Source: a virus
IMG/VR virus record: IMGVR_UViG_3300036399_000964
Location: 1-42,591 of that record
DNA: 42,591 bases
Reading direction: 5' to 3' (one strand)
In this document: piece by piece, positions 27,718 to 37,089 of the stretch
Layout of the letters: every line of letters starts with the position of its first letter
Numbering within the stretch: the stretch's first letter is position 1
The notes under the pieces: generated by a model
Database searches by the model: none
What the model was told of the DNA's origin: nothing
What the model saw: the letters and a program-made list of their open reading frames with translations, nothing else
Position numbers and translations under genes: made by a program

Positions 27718-29368
27718 CTACCAATGGTTTTACAATTAATGAAGAAGAACTATCCCCAACATTTGTTGATTTATTCACTTTTTGAGTATAATAATCATAC
27801 CCCTCTGGAAACAACTTAAAAACATTATTAACAAATGGATAGAAAGAATTATTTATAAAAGGATAATTAACCCCATTATTATTTTCATCAAAAAACCCAA
27901 CATCATATATATCCCTCCACCTAAATTGCCCATCAACTTTTGAATAGAAAGCATAATTTGGAACATCATAAGCAAATTTAAAATCAACAGTTTCAACATA
28001 ATCTGAAAAAACTTTCAACACCAATTTGTTATGTGGCTTATAATAATATCCAGATTTATTATTATCATAGTTTGAAACTCTAAAAACTTCATCAGAATGT
28101 TTTATTTTATGATATAAATCAGCAATAACTATTTCCTCTTGGGTATATTCATTATATTCACAAAAATCGCCATCAAGATTATCATCACTTAGTTTAAAAT
28201 ACTTAAATTGATTTCTTTTATCATCAAAATAACTCTCAACATTAATATTGGTATTTGAACTTGATGTTGAATCATCCCACCAAGGATTAACTGGTTCTGT
28301 TATATTGAATAACCAACCTTTTTTAATTACATCAAAAAACCCAGAATAACCTTTATATACCATTGTTAAGTATATTTCAGTTAATGGCCTGGTTTGGTTA
28401 TCAACAAGTGTTTCAATATTTAGATCATTATTTGATATAAAATTATATGAAATATTTGATGTCTTTTTTAAGAAAGAAAACTCATCTCCAATAAAACTTA
28501 AAACTTTTGGTTCATCAAATGCACCAGTTTCAAAACCAGCCTTTGTTGGTACAATATCATTTGAATTTTTAATAACTTTATGTTTTCTAACATAATATTC
28601 GGATGTAGTTTCTCCACTATTTCCAATAGAAATAACCCTCCTTAATGTACCTAACTTATTATCAGAAATATTATTATTAACTCTTAATATATTTAAAACA
28701 TATTCATCTGAACCGTATGATCCATCACCAAATGAAAATATTTCATACAATCTAACAATTGAATCAATTTTAATTGCAACCCCATCTGTAGCAGTTAAAT
28801 TGTGGGGTAATGAACATCTAATTCTAATTAAATTAAACCCATCTTCAATAATAACATCAGTAACAAATGGTATTCCTTCTTCTGCCACCCAATCGTAAAA
28901 TCTATTATCTATCTTTATATTTAAATTTTGCTTACTATCACCACTAAATGGATAAGTTATGTAATAATCCCAATTATATTTAAAAGCATTAACTGATTCA
29001 TAACCAAAAGAATTTGGGACGTTTGGTCTAAAGAAATCAAATTCATATCCAGGTAAAAACCCTTTGTCAACATTTGATATTGAAGAGGTATCTTTATTGT
29101 TAATATTATATATTAATTGTGACTTATATTTACTATCAGTTGTACCAGAATAAAAATTATCATATAAATAACTAATTTTAAATGTTGGTCTAATATTATA
29201 TGATTGTGTTTTTTCTTTATTATATAATTCTTTTAAATCAACGGTAATATCTCTATCAAACTGAATAAGTTCTTTCTGGGTATTATCCAAGTTAATAGCC
29301 AATTGTGTGTTGGTTTCATCACCAACTTTATTCTTATATACACTAGGAACAATATTAAATTTATTCAT
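27704..29368 (-). CDS. Virion structural protein (554 aa), baseplate-operon
   Basis: This 554-residue soluble protein is rich in aromatic and Asp/Asn residues and has no recognised domain, signal peptide or membrane segment. The segments [32 protein letters not shown] and EPVNPWWDD look like structural beta-rich regions. It follows the 1641-aa gene with an 8-base overlap and lies in the place where T4-like genomes carry further wedge genes (7, 8) after gene 6. A wedge or tail-peripheral role is plausible, but I see no convincing gp8 similarity. Confidence 0.8.
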   Translation of the reverse strand: MNKFNIVPSVYKNKVGDETNTQLAINLDNTQKELIQFDRDITVDLKELYNKEKTQSYNIRPTFKISYLYDNFYSGTTDSKYKSQLIYNINNKDTSSISNVDKGFLPGYEFDFFRPNVPNSFGYESVNAFKYNWDYYITYPFSGDSKQNLNIKIDNRFYDWVAEEGIPFVTDVIIEDGFNLIRIRCSLPHNLTATDGVAIKIDSIVRLYEIFSFGDGSYGSDEYVLNILRVNNNISDNKLGTLRRVISIGNSGETTSEYYVRKHKVIKNSNDIVPTKAGFETGAFDEPKVLSFIGDEFSFLKKTSNISYNFISNNDLNIETLVDNQTRPLTEIYLTMVYKGYSGFFDVIKKGWLFNITEPVNPWWDDSTSSSNTNINVESYFDDKRNQFKYFKLSDDNLDGDFCEYNEYTQEEIVIADLYHKIKHSDEVFRVSNYDNNKSGYYYKPHNKLVLKVFSDYVETVDFKFAYDVPNYAFYSKVDGQFRWRDIYDVGFFDENNNGVNYPFINNSFYPFVNNVFKLFPEGYDYYTQKVNKSTNVGDSSSSLIVKPLVDECE

Positions 29369-32300
29369 TTAAATATTTTGTTTTAAACTTATCCAAAGCA
29401 GATGCCCCCTTCTTTATACCAAAATAAAAATAAAATGGCGCACCAACTAAAAACCTATTCTTTTTATTGCCGTATTTAGTTGCTTGGTTTTTGTCATTAT
29501 ATAAATAACCCCTATCATTATTATATGTTAAAACATTTTCATTATTATAAAAATATCTTTCTTTATTATATGGATTTAATCTATTTTTAAGTGACGCCAA
29601 ATCTGGTTTAATCCTATCTAAATTTTGATAATTATCTGTGATTATAGTACTAGTATACCAACTATTATCTTGATTACCAAAGAAAAGATTACCCCCTTTA
29701 GCATCATTTAATTCCCATTGATAAAACGGCACTATTTGTGATTTAATGCCAAAATATTTTGGCTTCAACTCATTATTTAATGCTCTAAAATTAACTCGAC
29801 CTGGTGTTAAATAATCTTTTAATTGTAAATCATCTTGAGATGATGAATAAAATATCCCAATAACTGGATTGTCTTTCTTATCATATTGAATTGATATTTC
29901 TGAATCAGCACTATTAGTCATTGTATAAAATTCAGATGAAAACTTATCAACCCCAAATTCAGAATTTATTGATAATAATTGACTATAATCCCCATCCGTT
30001 TTCTTGTAGTCCCTTGAAAATAAATCATTAATATTTTTTAAATTCCTAATGAAATTACCATTAGTTATTCTACTAATTGCAAATAAATTAAGAATATCTG
30101 AATTATCCCCGTAACTTGTTGGCTCTATTTTATCTAATACAAAAGAATAATATTCAAAATTATCACTATTATATCCATATAATGAATTTTTATAACCCAA
30201 ATCCATTATTGTTGTTGGGAACATTAGATTTTTAACATTTTCTTTATTCATAGTCCTACCAACAAAAGTACTATTACTTTTAGAGAAAGGTGAACTACGA
30301 TAATAAAAATTAGTCGTTTTGGCATCAAAATATATCAAGTCATTACAATATGATTCATCATCAATGATTGCTTGGTTTTTATTATTATATTTAATTTTGG
30401 TTTGTATTGGAAATGCAAATAATGATCCATTTACCCAGTTATTAACAAAAACTTCTGATACAACACCCCTACATAAAGCATAAAAATATCTGAATCTATT
30501 TACCCATTCATTATAAGTCCTTAAATCTTTTGGAATATCTAATATTGCTCTATCTACAAAACTATAACAACCATTTGTCACCGGGTCATTTTCAGCGCAT
30601 TTAGAATCAACCTGAAAACTTGTACCCCTGCCTGTATAACAACCTAAACTAACCATATTATTACAAGTATTAAGTGTTGTTAATAAATTTTCAGTCATAG
30701 TAAATCCAGAGAAATCTTGGGGGGAATACCCTGTGTCACTTGCTGGTATTGGATTATCTGCAAATTGTTCTGACCCAACAATTTCATAAGTTGCAAATCC
30801 TAAATTCTGTTGTAAGGCTGCTGCTTGACCATTATTAATATAATATGTATTAACCGTACTTGACGACCAAGATGAACCATCCAAATAATCTGATGTTGGT
30901 AGTCTATCTGTCCTAAATATTGTTTTATTATTAACAAATAATTCACTAAAATAATTATTATCCCCAAATGAAGCTTGTGTTGTATATGTGTTATTATATG
31001 GTTCTTCCCCTCTCAATAGTCTTTTTATAAAATTACTCCTTTTATTATTTGCAACCATATCTAAACCAAGATAATAAGTTGACATATTTGATAAATTATC
31101 AGATAAATCATACCCATTTGTTGACCGAATACTGCGCGAGTCAATTTTAAATGTTGTTACTCTCTTTAATAAATTACTATCATTAACTTGTAATCCTTGT
31201 AAATTTCCAGAAAAAGAATTTGAAAAACTAAATCCTTTTGGTTTTGACGCCTCACCAATTAGATTGCCAGAATAGTAACCATGCGCATTTGTCCTAAATG
31301 GATATGCTTGATTTGCCCCAAATCCTATACTAGAATTTATGGGTCTTAAAAAATATGAATCAAACATTATTTCATTTGAAACATTTGTTTGTTGGACTGA
31401 ATATGTTTCTAGTGGTTGAATTGGTATATTTAATCTTGTGTTTGTTTTTATACTTATTTGATTAGTATTGGCAAATCCAAATATTTTACCTAAATTATAT
31501 GTATTTTCGTAAAGTGGTGAATATGGATCAACCCCCCTTTGTAATATTAAAACATACTGATTATCAATATCATTAAAATAATTTATAATACCATCATTTT
31601 TTGAAATCTCTGAAAAAATTTCATCTTGCCATCGACTTAAATTTGGATTTTTACCTTCTGCAAAGTCAAAAATTAATTCTGTTGACCTTGGCCTTAGACA
31701 TTGCCAATTAAATGACCCATCAGCCAAGGTTGAATTTTGATTTGATTTACTTTTAAACTCACTTACTGTCATACCAGTTACAACTTGATAAAACTCAATA
31801 TCTGCTGGAAACAAATATTTATTAATATCAACACCGTATGGTAACATATATTTTTTCTCTAATAAACTTTTTGGATTTGATGGGTTAGCGTATTTAACAA
31901 CCACCTCACTATTATTTGTTTCTGCTGATATTTTTGTTGTTGCAGTATAACCAGATATGAAATTAATATCTTTTGATTTATCAAAATTCAAAAATGTTAA
32001 TAATGTACCAGATTCTCTATTTTCACTAGCAACTATAACTAAAACATTATCACTATGTTGTTCTTTATTATTTTTACTAGCAAATGTAACGTCAATCCTT
32101 GTATTACCTTTAAAATAATTCTCCCTACTATTAAATTTATTAATCCTTTCAGCAGGGGGTAACCCAACTGCAACTGCAGCAACTTGTGTTCTGGTTGATG
32201 GCATCAAATAAATATTTGAAAATAAGGCTCTAAATCTATATGGTTTATTAATATCATAAGTTTGACCAATATACGCTTCAGTTGATAATGAAACAATATT

Positions 32301-34286
32301 ATCCAAATCAATCAATAGTTCTTCTTTTAAATTTACCCCAAATGTTGTCTTACTTTTTATTATTGTCTCGACTTTAGATGTTACGGCATCCCTATATAAC
32401 ATAGGATTTGCCAATTGTGCAATTAAACCCCCAGTTGGTATTCCACTATCTGACAACTCCATATCATTATCCCCACAATCACAAAGTTCACAATCTGGAT
32501 ATGTTATCATAGGTAAATTTAATTTTTGGAATTTAAAATTCTTAACTTCTTTAAATGCTTTAAAAAATCTAACTGTTGCTGCCACAACTATACCACCTAA
32601 TGTAGCAAACCCTAATATCAAACCAACTGCTGGGAATGATGTTGCTGCTTGAACAAATAAAAATGCTGATAAAATAGGTAATGCAACAGCAATAGCATAA
32701 GTTAAAGGTACTGCAAATAAATTCCATAAAAATTTAACAAAATGGAATACAATTAAAAGAACTCTACCTGGCGTTGAAAATAAAAGAAATAATATTGAAA
32801 ATAGAAAAAATAAAAAATCAAAATTCCTAACCCCATCATTAACTGGATATTTATTAATTGTAGCATCACATGATGTATCTGCAATTTCTTTAATCCCAAT
32901 AAAATTACCCTTACTACTACCGCCCCTATATTGGTCAATTAAACTTGATACTGTATAAACTTTATTTGATTTAAATTCATAAAAAGTATCCTCACACCTT
33001 ATTGCCGCATCACTATTTGTATAACCAGACCAATCCAATCCAAAATAATATGAACCAGCAAGTTGATTTTTATTATCATTATTGGAATTCATTGGGTCAA
33101 TAGTGCCAAGATTATTCCATCCATATTCTTTAATATTTGGAACAAGAAAATATGCTCTTTTTGTTTGTTCACTTATCTTTGTGGATTGCTCCCATTTAAT
33201 CTTAAATCTATATTTACCTTTTGTTGGTATTCCTATGCTTGGGTCATTTGTTATTATCTTATCTCCATTCTCATTTGTAATAACATATTCTAAATTCATA
33301 GGTAATTCAACAACCCAAGAACCATCTGAATCTATAACATTACCTACTCTATATGTTTCTAATATAGGCAACCCTTTTTCATCTTTATTTAATGTTTGCC
33401 TTATTGCTAATATACTACCTGGACCCGTTTCCAATCCACATAAATTACCAAAATCATCTTTTGGTTTACAATTTGAACGTATTCTTTTATTTGATGCTGT
33501 ACTAAATATTGACCCAATAAATATTGCAGTTGGTTGTATGTCAATATTTACATCATCCCTTAAATCAAAATCAGACCTATTAATAGAAGAATCACAAGTT
33601 TCAGGATCCCCCCACAATGGAGAAATATTAATACCTTTTGATATTGACACAATTTGGGGCAAAGAACTTAAATCTGTTGATTGTTGATATTGATTATTAT
33701 CAAATTGTCCTTCAGTTGCCATACCCATCCTTATCAAATCTTGGGGTGTTAATGAATATTCCCCCATATCTGATAAATCCAAATCCATTAAAATACTATA
33801 ACTACCGATTGGTACACCAAACATCATATAATCCCCACTTGAATTTGTCTTTACAGTATATTTATAATACTTTTCATAAACTTCTATGGCTTGACCATCA
33901 AACATAACATCATCTATTGTGGGGAATGTTCCAGTTGCAACGTGACCAGGATATGATGGTTTATACGGTAATAAATTATACCTATAACCATCTTCATTCT
34001 TTTCTGTTATTGTCTTATATGGGTATATTGATGTGATTAACTCATTATCAGAATCATCATCACTTAATGGAATAAAAATTGATACCCTAGCATTTGGAAT
34101 ACCAAAACCGTTGTTTGCCGTAACCCTCCCAACAACAACACCATAATTAGCGCAGTCTAATGTGTAAACATCAGATTGCCTTATTTTAAAAGATAAAATC
34201 TCAAGGAATTCAATATTTTGATCCAACTGAAAATTGACAATTTTATCTTTACCAATTTCAGTCCTAATTCTAAAATTATTTTGCAT
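29361..34286 (-). CDS. 1641-aa virion protein with internal hydrophobic block
   Basis: This is the longest gene of its operon, next after gp6. Residues about 49-170 contain a carboxypeptidase-regulatory/CNA-B-like module (GVVVGRVTANNGFGIPNARV, then TNSSGDYMMFGVPIGSYSIL). Residues about 485-580 are strongly hydrophobic (FLFFLFSILFLLFSTPGRVL, ALPILSAFLFVQAATSF, AVGLILGFATLGGIVVAA). That is three to four helix-length segments, flanked by charged FKAFKEVKNFKFQK. A CELCDCGD cluster follows. The remaining about 1000 residues are soluble-looking, with many Tyr and Asn. By position it could replace T4 gp7 (about 1030 aa), but no direct similarity was recognised. A membrane-active baseplate protein or a protein with a buried hydrophobic core are both possible. 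Confidence 0.82.
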   Translation of the reverse strand: MQNNFRIRTEIGKDKIVNFQLDQNIEFLEILSFKIRQSDVYTLDCANYGVVVGRVTANNGFGIPNARVSIFIPLSDDDSDNELITSIYPYKTITEKNEDGYRYNLLPYKPSYPGHVATGTFPTIDDVMFDGQAIEVYEKYYKYTVKTNSSGDYMMFGVPIGSYSILMDLDLSDMGEYSLTPQDLIRMGMATEGQFDNNQYQQSTDLSSLPQIVSISKGINISPLWGDPETCDSSINRSDFDLRDDVNIDIQPTAIFIGSIFSTASNKRIRSNCKPKDDFGNLCGLETGPGSILAIRQTLNKDEKGLPILETYRVGNVIDSDGSWVVELPMNLEYVITNENGDKIITNDPSIGIPTKGKYRFKIKWEQSTKISEQTKRAYFLVPNIKEYGWNNLGTIDPMNSNNDNKNQLAGSYYFGLDWSGYTNSDAAIRCEDTFYEFKSNKVYTVSSLIDQYRGGSSKGNFIGIKEIADTSCDATINKYPVNDGVRNFDFLFFLFSILFLLFSTPGRVLLIVFHFVKFLWNLFAVPLTYAIAVALPILSAFLFVQAATSFPAVGLILGFATLGGIVVAATVRFFKAFKEVKNFKFQKLNLPMITYPDCELCDCGDNDMELSDSGIPTGGLIAQLANPMLYRDAVTSKVETIIKSKTTFGVNLKEELLIDLDNIVSLSTEAYIGQTYDINKPYRFRALFSNIYLMPSTRTQVAAVAVGLPPAERINKFNSRENYFKGNTRIDVTFASKNNKEQHSDNVLVIVASENRESGTLLTFLNFDKSKDINFISGYTATTKISAETNNSEVVVKYANPSNPKSLLEKKYMLPYGVDINKYLFPADIEFYQVVTGMTVSEFKSKSNQNSTLADGSFNWQCLRPRSTELIFDFAEGKNPNLSRWQDEIFSEISKNDGIINYFNDIDNQYVLILQRGVDPYSPLYENTYNLGKIFGFANTNQISIKTNTRLNIPIQPLETYSVQQTNVSNEIMFDSYFLRPINSSIGFGANQAYPFRTNAHGYYSGNLIGEASKPKGFSFSNSFSGNLQGLQVNDSNLLKRVTTFKIDSRSIRSTNGYDLSDNLSNMSTYYLGLDMVANNKRSNFIKRLLRGEEPYNNTYTTQASFGDNNYFSELFVNNKTIFRTDRLPTSDYLDGSSWSSSTVNTYYINNGQAAALQQNLGFATYEIVGSEQFADNPIPASDTGYSPQDFSGFTMTENLLTTLNTCNNMVSLGCYTGRGTSFQVDSKCAENDPVTNGCYSFVDRAILDIPKDLRTYNEWVNRFRYFYALCRGVVSEVFVNNWVNGSLFAFPIQTKIKYNNKNQAIIDDESYCNDLIYFDAKTTNFYYRSSPFSKSNSTFVGRTMNKENVKNLMFPTTIMDLGYKNSLYGYNSDNFEYYSFVLDKIEPTSYGDNSDILNLFAISRITNGNFIRNLKNINDLFSRDYKKTDGDYSQLLSINSEFGVDKFSSEFYTMTNSADSEISIQYDKKDNPVIGIFYSSSQDDLQLKDYLTPGRVNFRALNNELKPKYFGIKSQIVPFYQWELNDAKGGNLFFGNQDNSWYTSTIITDNYQNLDRIKPDLASLKNRLNPYNKERYFYNNENVLTYNNDRGYLYNDKNQATKYGNKKNRFLVGAPFYFYFGIKKGASALDKFKTKYLNE

Positions 34287-34287
34287 T

Positions 34288-34346
34288 ATATTCTTTATTG
34301 ATTATAAATATTTTAGTATACATTATTTATAACTTATAAAGAATAT
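34288..34346. repeat. 11-nt inverted repeat in the gp6/1641-aa spacer
   Basis: ATATTCTTTAT at 34288-34298 and ATAAAGAATAT at 34336-34346 are perfect complements, 37 nt apart. They flank the TATTTATA element of the operon head. In such AT-rich DNA this may be chance. Confidence 0.35.
34303..34310 (-). promoter_or_regulatory. TATTTATA element heading the 34286-24612 operon
   Basis: The coding-strand TATTTATA ends 16 nt before the ATG at 34286, in the 78-nt spacer after gp6. The five following genes of the operon overlap or lie within four bases of each other and lack the element. Confidence 0.55.
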
Positions 34347-34364
34347 TGCGGTAAAATAAATAAA

Positions 34365-36197
34365 TTAACCGATTGTTAAACCATTATTTGTTTTCACTTT
34401 AACTCTAATGTCTTTTTCTGGATATCTTATGTGATATATTTCATTTGGTTCAGCAAAAATAGTTTCATCAATAGCAGCAATAGTTCTACTCGATGTATTT
34501 GAATAAGGCATAGATGTTTCACCCCCAGAATAATTTCCACCAACTTGATTGGTGAAAACCAAATCAGATATTGAAATTACCCCATTTAATTTTTGAATAC
34601 TACTCTTTATTTCAGATACGTTAATGTCATTACCCAACTGAATGCTTTGTGGGATAAAATACCCATTAATTGTTGAAATTACATTATTTATAATATCTTT
34701 TGATGTGAAACCTGGGGAAATTGTAATTGATGCCTCAACACTAACATCAATCACTTTTGCTGACGATACAACAATATAATCATTTATCATTCTATAATTT
34801 GATAAATAATTTGCAATATTATCCGTTAAAAATTTTGAATTATCTGAAATTAATTTTCCTTTTGAATCATAAGATAATACAAGAATCTGTATCTTATTAT
34901 CCACCTCTTGAACTGCAACCTTTGCTGGCGATCCAAATTGGGAAGGCATATTTCTAATAATTGCCTCATAATCATTAATTGTTACCGCTCTTTTTTGTGC
35001 AGCAAAATTAAAAGATACAAAATTTCTAACCTCTTCTGTTGTAGGTAATCCAGCGCCACCAATGGCAGGAAATAAATTATTAACCCTTAATGAATTAATA
35101 ACAGAAGATTCTTGTGCTGGATTTCCAGCATTTATTCTAAAAGAATTAACTCCAATTTGATTAATAGTATTTGGTCCTAAATTTGTATTCAAACCACCCC
35201 CAACTCTATATTGAACAAATAAGGTGCTATTAGGTTTTAATGTTCGACCCAATGAAAAGTTATTCAAATAATTTTGCAATGTCGGTAATTGACCTGTTGT
35301 AGTAAATTGGTTTAATTGTTCCAATGCTGTATTAACCCCATTACCAAATGTTATTTTTTTAAATCCCTCTGGGGTAAATTCGCTCACAAATCTATTATCT
35401 GTCTGAATATATTTACCAACCTTTATACTAGCATTTCCCGTATCTTTTGATGGGTCAATGATGAAAACCCTATCCTCTGCCAAAGAATCAACCTCGTACC
35501 ATTTATTGGTATCACTTATAAAGTCAGAATATGGGGGTATTGTATTTATTTGACCATCTTTAAGCAATACACTTGTTATACCCAAAACATTCTTATCTGG
35601 TAAAAATAATTCAAAAAATGGTCTAACATCAGATGAGGTTATAACTCTTTTAAATACTTTTGTAACACCATTGATAACTGGCTCACGTTTTGTTAATGTA
35701 TAATTAATAATAATATTATTTAATTTATTTGGTATAACCGTTCTATTTGGTATTCCTTGCCCATCATAATCAGATGAAAAGTCAATGTCATTTATTGTTT
35801 CAAAAATAATTCCATTACCCAAAACTTGCGCACCCCTTTCAAGAACACCAGCGTATGTTGCATCAGCTTTATCACCAAATACTGGAACAGTTATTGAAAA
35901 ATCACATAAAGTTAAAGATGGTCGTTGTCCAGGTATTTTTAACCCATATGTCCTTGCAATATTATATATTGATGACTTTTGTTGTGCATATTGCAAAACA
36001 GTTTCTTGCAAACTTCTATCAATATGGTAATGCAAATTATCTGCCACCGCAGCATTCAAATCAAGGAATACAGAAAATATTGAAGCATCATTAAAATCAT
36101 TTATTAAATCAGGATAATAAGCCTTAACATAATTTAATAATTCTGTTCTTATACTTTGAAAATCCCTAACACCATATGATATTTTTCTATCTGACAT
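34365..36197 (-). CDS. gp6: Baseplate wedge subunit, T4 gp6-like (baseplate J family)
   Basis: This 610-residue protein matches the gp6/baseplate-J type. The N-terminus RDFQSIRTELLNYVKAYYP, then DLNAAVADNLHYHIDRSLQE, QQKSSIYNIARTYGLKIPGQ and RPSLTLCDFSITVPV follow the pattern of gp6 from T4-like marine phages. The centre (RVGGGLNTNLGPN, VRNFVSFNFAAQKRAVTIND) and the C-terminus with a Ser/Gly-rich loop are as expected. T4 gp6 is about 660 residues, so the length is normal. In T4, gp6 dimers tie the wedges into the ring around the hub and drive the hexagon-to-star switch. The start lies one base after the gp25-like stop, so the pair is an operon. No TATTTATA element precedes it. Confidence 0.9.
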   Translation of the reverse strand: MSDRKISYGVRDFQSIRTELLNYVKAYYPDLINDFNDASIFSVFLDLNAAVADNLHYHIDRSLQETVLQYAQQKSSIYNIARTYGLKIPGQRPSLTLCDFSITVPVFGDKADATYAGVLERGAQVLGNGIIFETINDIDFSSDYDGQGIPNRTVIPNKLNNIIINYTLTKREPVINGVTKVFKRVITSSDVRPFFELFLPDKNVLGITSVLLKDGQINTIPPYSDFISDTNKWYEVDSLAEDRVFIIDPSKDTGNASIKVGKYIQTDNRFVSEFTPEGFKKITFGNGVNTALEQLNQFTTTGQLPTLQNYLNNFSLGRTLKPNSTLFVQYRVGGGLNTNLGPNTINQIGVNSFRINAGNPAQESSVINSLRVNNLFPAIGGAGLPTTEEVRNFVSFNFAAQKRAVTINDYEAIIRNMPSQFGSPAKVAVQEVDNKIQILVLSYDSKGKLISDNSKFLTDNIANYLSNYRMINDYIVVSSAKVIDVSVEASITISPGFTSKDIINNVISTINGYFIPQSIQLGNDINVSEIKSSIQKLNGVISISDLVFTNQVGGNYSGGETSMPYSNTSSRTIAAIDETIFAEPNEIYHIRYPEKDIRVKVKTNNGLTIG

Positions 36198-36198
36198 A

Positions 36199-36675
36199 TT
36201 ATATATTTATTATAACAAATTCACTACCAGCAAAACTATTATTGTTTGTGGTATATTCTATTTTTATTTTTGCAGTATTTTGGTATGTACCATTACCTGG
36301 TGAACGATAAACCTTATCCCTTGATGATAACCCCACATCATCCACACTTAATCTTGTTGATTGAATTTCTTCATCTTGATTTAATGGTTCAATGGTTATT
36401 TTATTTATAACTAAATTTGGTATATATTTGGAAATTGAATCCCTAATATCAGTTTCAATAACATCAAACGAAACTATATCCAATGGTTCAAATAAAAATT
36501 CATACAATCTTGTACCAAAATCTGGTAAATAATATCTGCTACCTTTTCTTGTTAATAGTAAATGTAATAAAGATGCTCTAATCTCATCTGACGCACTCTC
36601 TGTCATTTTAACAGCATCACCCCTTAACGATGTGTCAAAAGGGAAATCAACACCATATGTAAAACCTTCAGCCAT
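36199..36675 (-). CDS. gp25: Baseplate wedge subunit, gp25-like
   Basis: The protein is 158 residues with the start at MAEGFTYGVDFPFDTSLRGD. An in-frame ATG 51 bases further upstream exists, but it would place the TATTTATA element inside the gene, so I prefer the shorter start. The core DEIRASLLHLLLTRKGSRYY, LPDFGTRLYEFLFEPLD and IETDIRDSISKYIPNLVINK is the GPW/gp25 family pattern. gp25-like proteins sit at the baseplate-sheath junction and nucleate sheath polymerisation. The family is also found in contractile injection systems. It forms an operon with gp6 (one-base gap). Its promoter region is shared divergently with the small plus-strand gene. Confidence 0.9.
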   Translation of the reverse strand: MAEGFTYGVDFPFDTSLRGDAVKMTESASDEIRASLLHLLLTRKGSRYYLPDFGTRLYEFLFEPLDIVSFDVIETDIRDSISKYIPNLVINKITIEPLNQDEEIQSTRLSVDDVGLSSRDKVYRSPGNGTYQNTAKIKIEYTTNNNSFAGSEFVIINI

Positions 36676-36690
36676 TATACTTTGTTTGTA

Positions 36691-36698
36691 TATAAATA
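36691..36698 (-). promoter_or_regulatory. TATTTATA element upstream of the gp25-gp6 operon
   Basis: The coding-strand TATTTATA ends 15 nt before the ATG at 36675. Read on the plus strand the same bases are TATAAATA, the T4 late-promoter consensus, 61 nt before the divergent gene at 36760. Either reading is possible for this single site. Elsewhere only the TATTTATA sense has a constant position. Confidence 0.5.
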
Positions 36699-36740
36699 TG
36701 TGTTTTTTTATAAATTTGCAACCCAATTTAATTTATTGTA

Positions 36741-36748
36741 TATTTATA
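36741..36748 (+). promoter_or_regulatory. TATTTATA element upstream of the small plus-strand gene
   Basis: The plus-strand TATTTATA ends 11 nt before the ATG at 36760. This is the only plus-strand gene, and the element is oriented with the gene, which supports a sense-specific signal. Confidence 0.5.
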
Positions 36749-36759
36749 TAAAAAAAATT

Positions 36760-37020
36760 ATGAAAACATTAAGACTATCAGAGGCTGGGTTATCCAGACT
36801 AATTAAAAAAATTGTTGAAGAAAAAGAAAGTGAAGGTCTTTTTATGGACTACCATAAAGAAGGTAAAGCAAAAACTGGCAAAAAAGCACTATCTATGATT
36901 AAAAAAATTATGGATAAACTTTCAACAATGAAAGATAAATTTGAGAATAGTAATTTTGCATTTAGTGAAGCTGATGTAAAAAAACTTGAACGTATTTATG
37001 ACACATTGAGTGGAAAATAA
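36760..37020 (+). CDS. Small charged protein, only plus-strand gene
   Basis: This 86-residue, Lys/Glu-rich, probably helical protein starts MKTLRLSEAGLSRLIKKIVE and ends VKKLERIYDTLSGK. I prefer this start to an upstream in-frame ATG at 36682, because the earlier one would translate through the TATTTATA element and give an aromatic N-terminus unlike the rest. The N-terminal pattern (LRLSEAGLSRLIKKIVEE) resembles a short LTESDL-IVK-type motif that I recall at the start of many small proteins of large Bacteroidota-associated phages; its function is unknown. It is divergent from gp25, convergent with nrdA and followed by a terminator hairpin. No catalytic motif is seen. A DNA-binding or regulatory role would be speculation. 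Confidence 0.78.
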   Translation: MKTLRLSEAGLSRLIKKIVEEKESEGLFMDYHKEGKAKTGKKALSMIKKIMDKLSTMKDKFENSNFAFSEADVKKLERIYDTLSGK

Positions 37021-37029
37021 AAAAAAATG

Positions 37030-37068
37030 AAAACCCCCAATTCTAAATTAATAGGTTGGGGGTTTTTT
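37030..37068. terminator. Bidirectional intrinsic terminator between the small gene and nrdA
   Basis: AAAACCCCCAA (37030-37040) and TTGGGGGTTTT (37056-37066) form an 11-bp stem with a 15-nt loop, followed by a T run to 37068. On the minus strand the hairpin is followed by TTTTCATTTTTTT, so it can also end the nrdB-nrdA transcript arriving from the other side. It is the strongest GC stem seen in an intergenic region here. Confidence 0.85.
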
Positions 37069-37089
37069 ATTTAACAAATTGTATCAAAT

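Noticed and set aside
36691-36698. T4-type late promoter TATAAATA reading on the plus strand
   Set aside because: The site equals TATTTATA on the opposite strand, and the minus-strand reading has the constant 11-18 nt distance to starts at all other unit heads. At most of those sites the plus-strand sense points into the end of a minus-strand gene, with no plus-strand gene to serve.
36676-36726. Longer N-terminus for the gp25-like protein
   Set aside because: The upstream ATG would add MGCKFIKKHIFIYKQSI, unlike the family, and would place the TATTTATA element inside the coding region.
36682-36759. Longer N-terminus for the small plus-strand protein
   Set aside because: The extra 26 residues are aromatic-rich, translate through the AT-rich control region and would leave no room for the upstream element.
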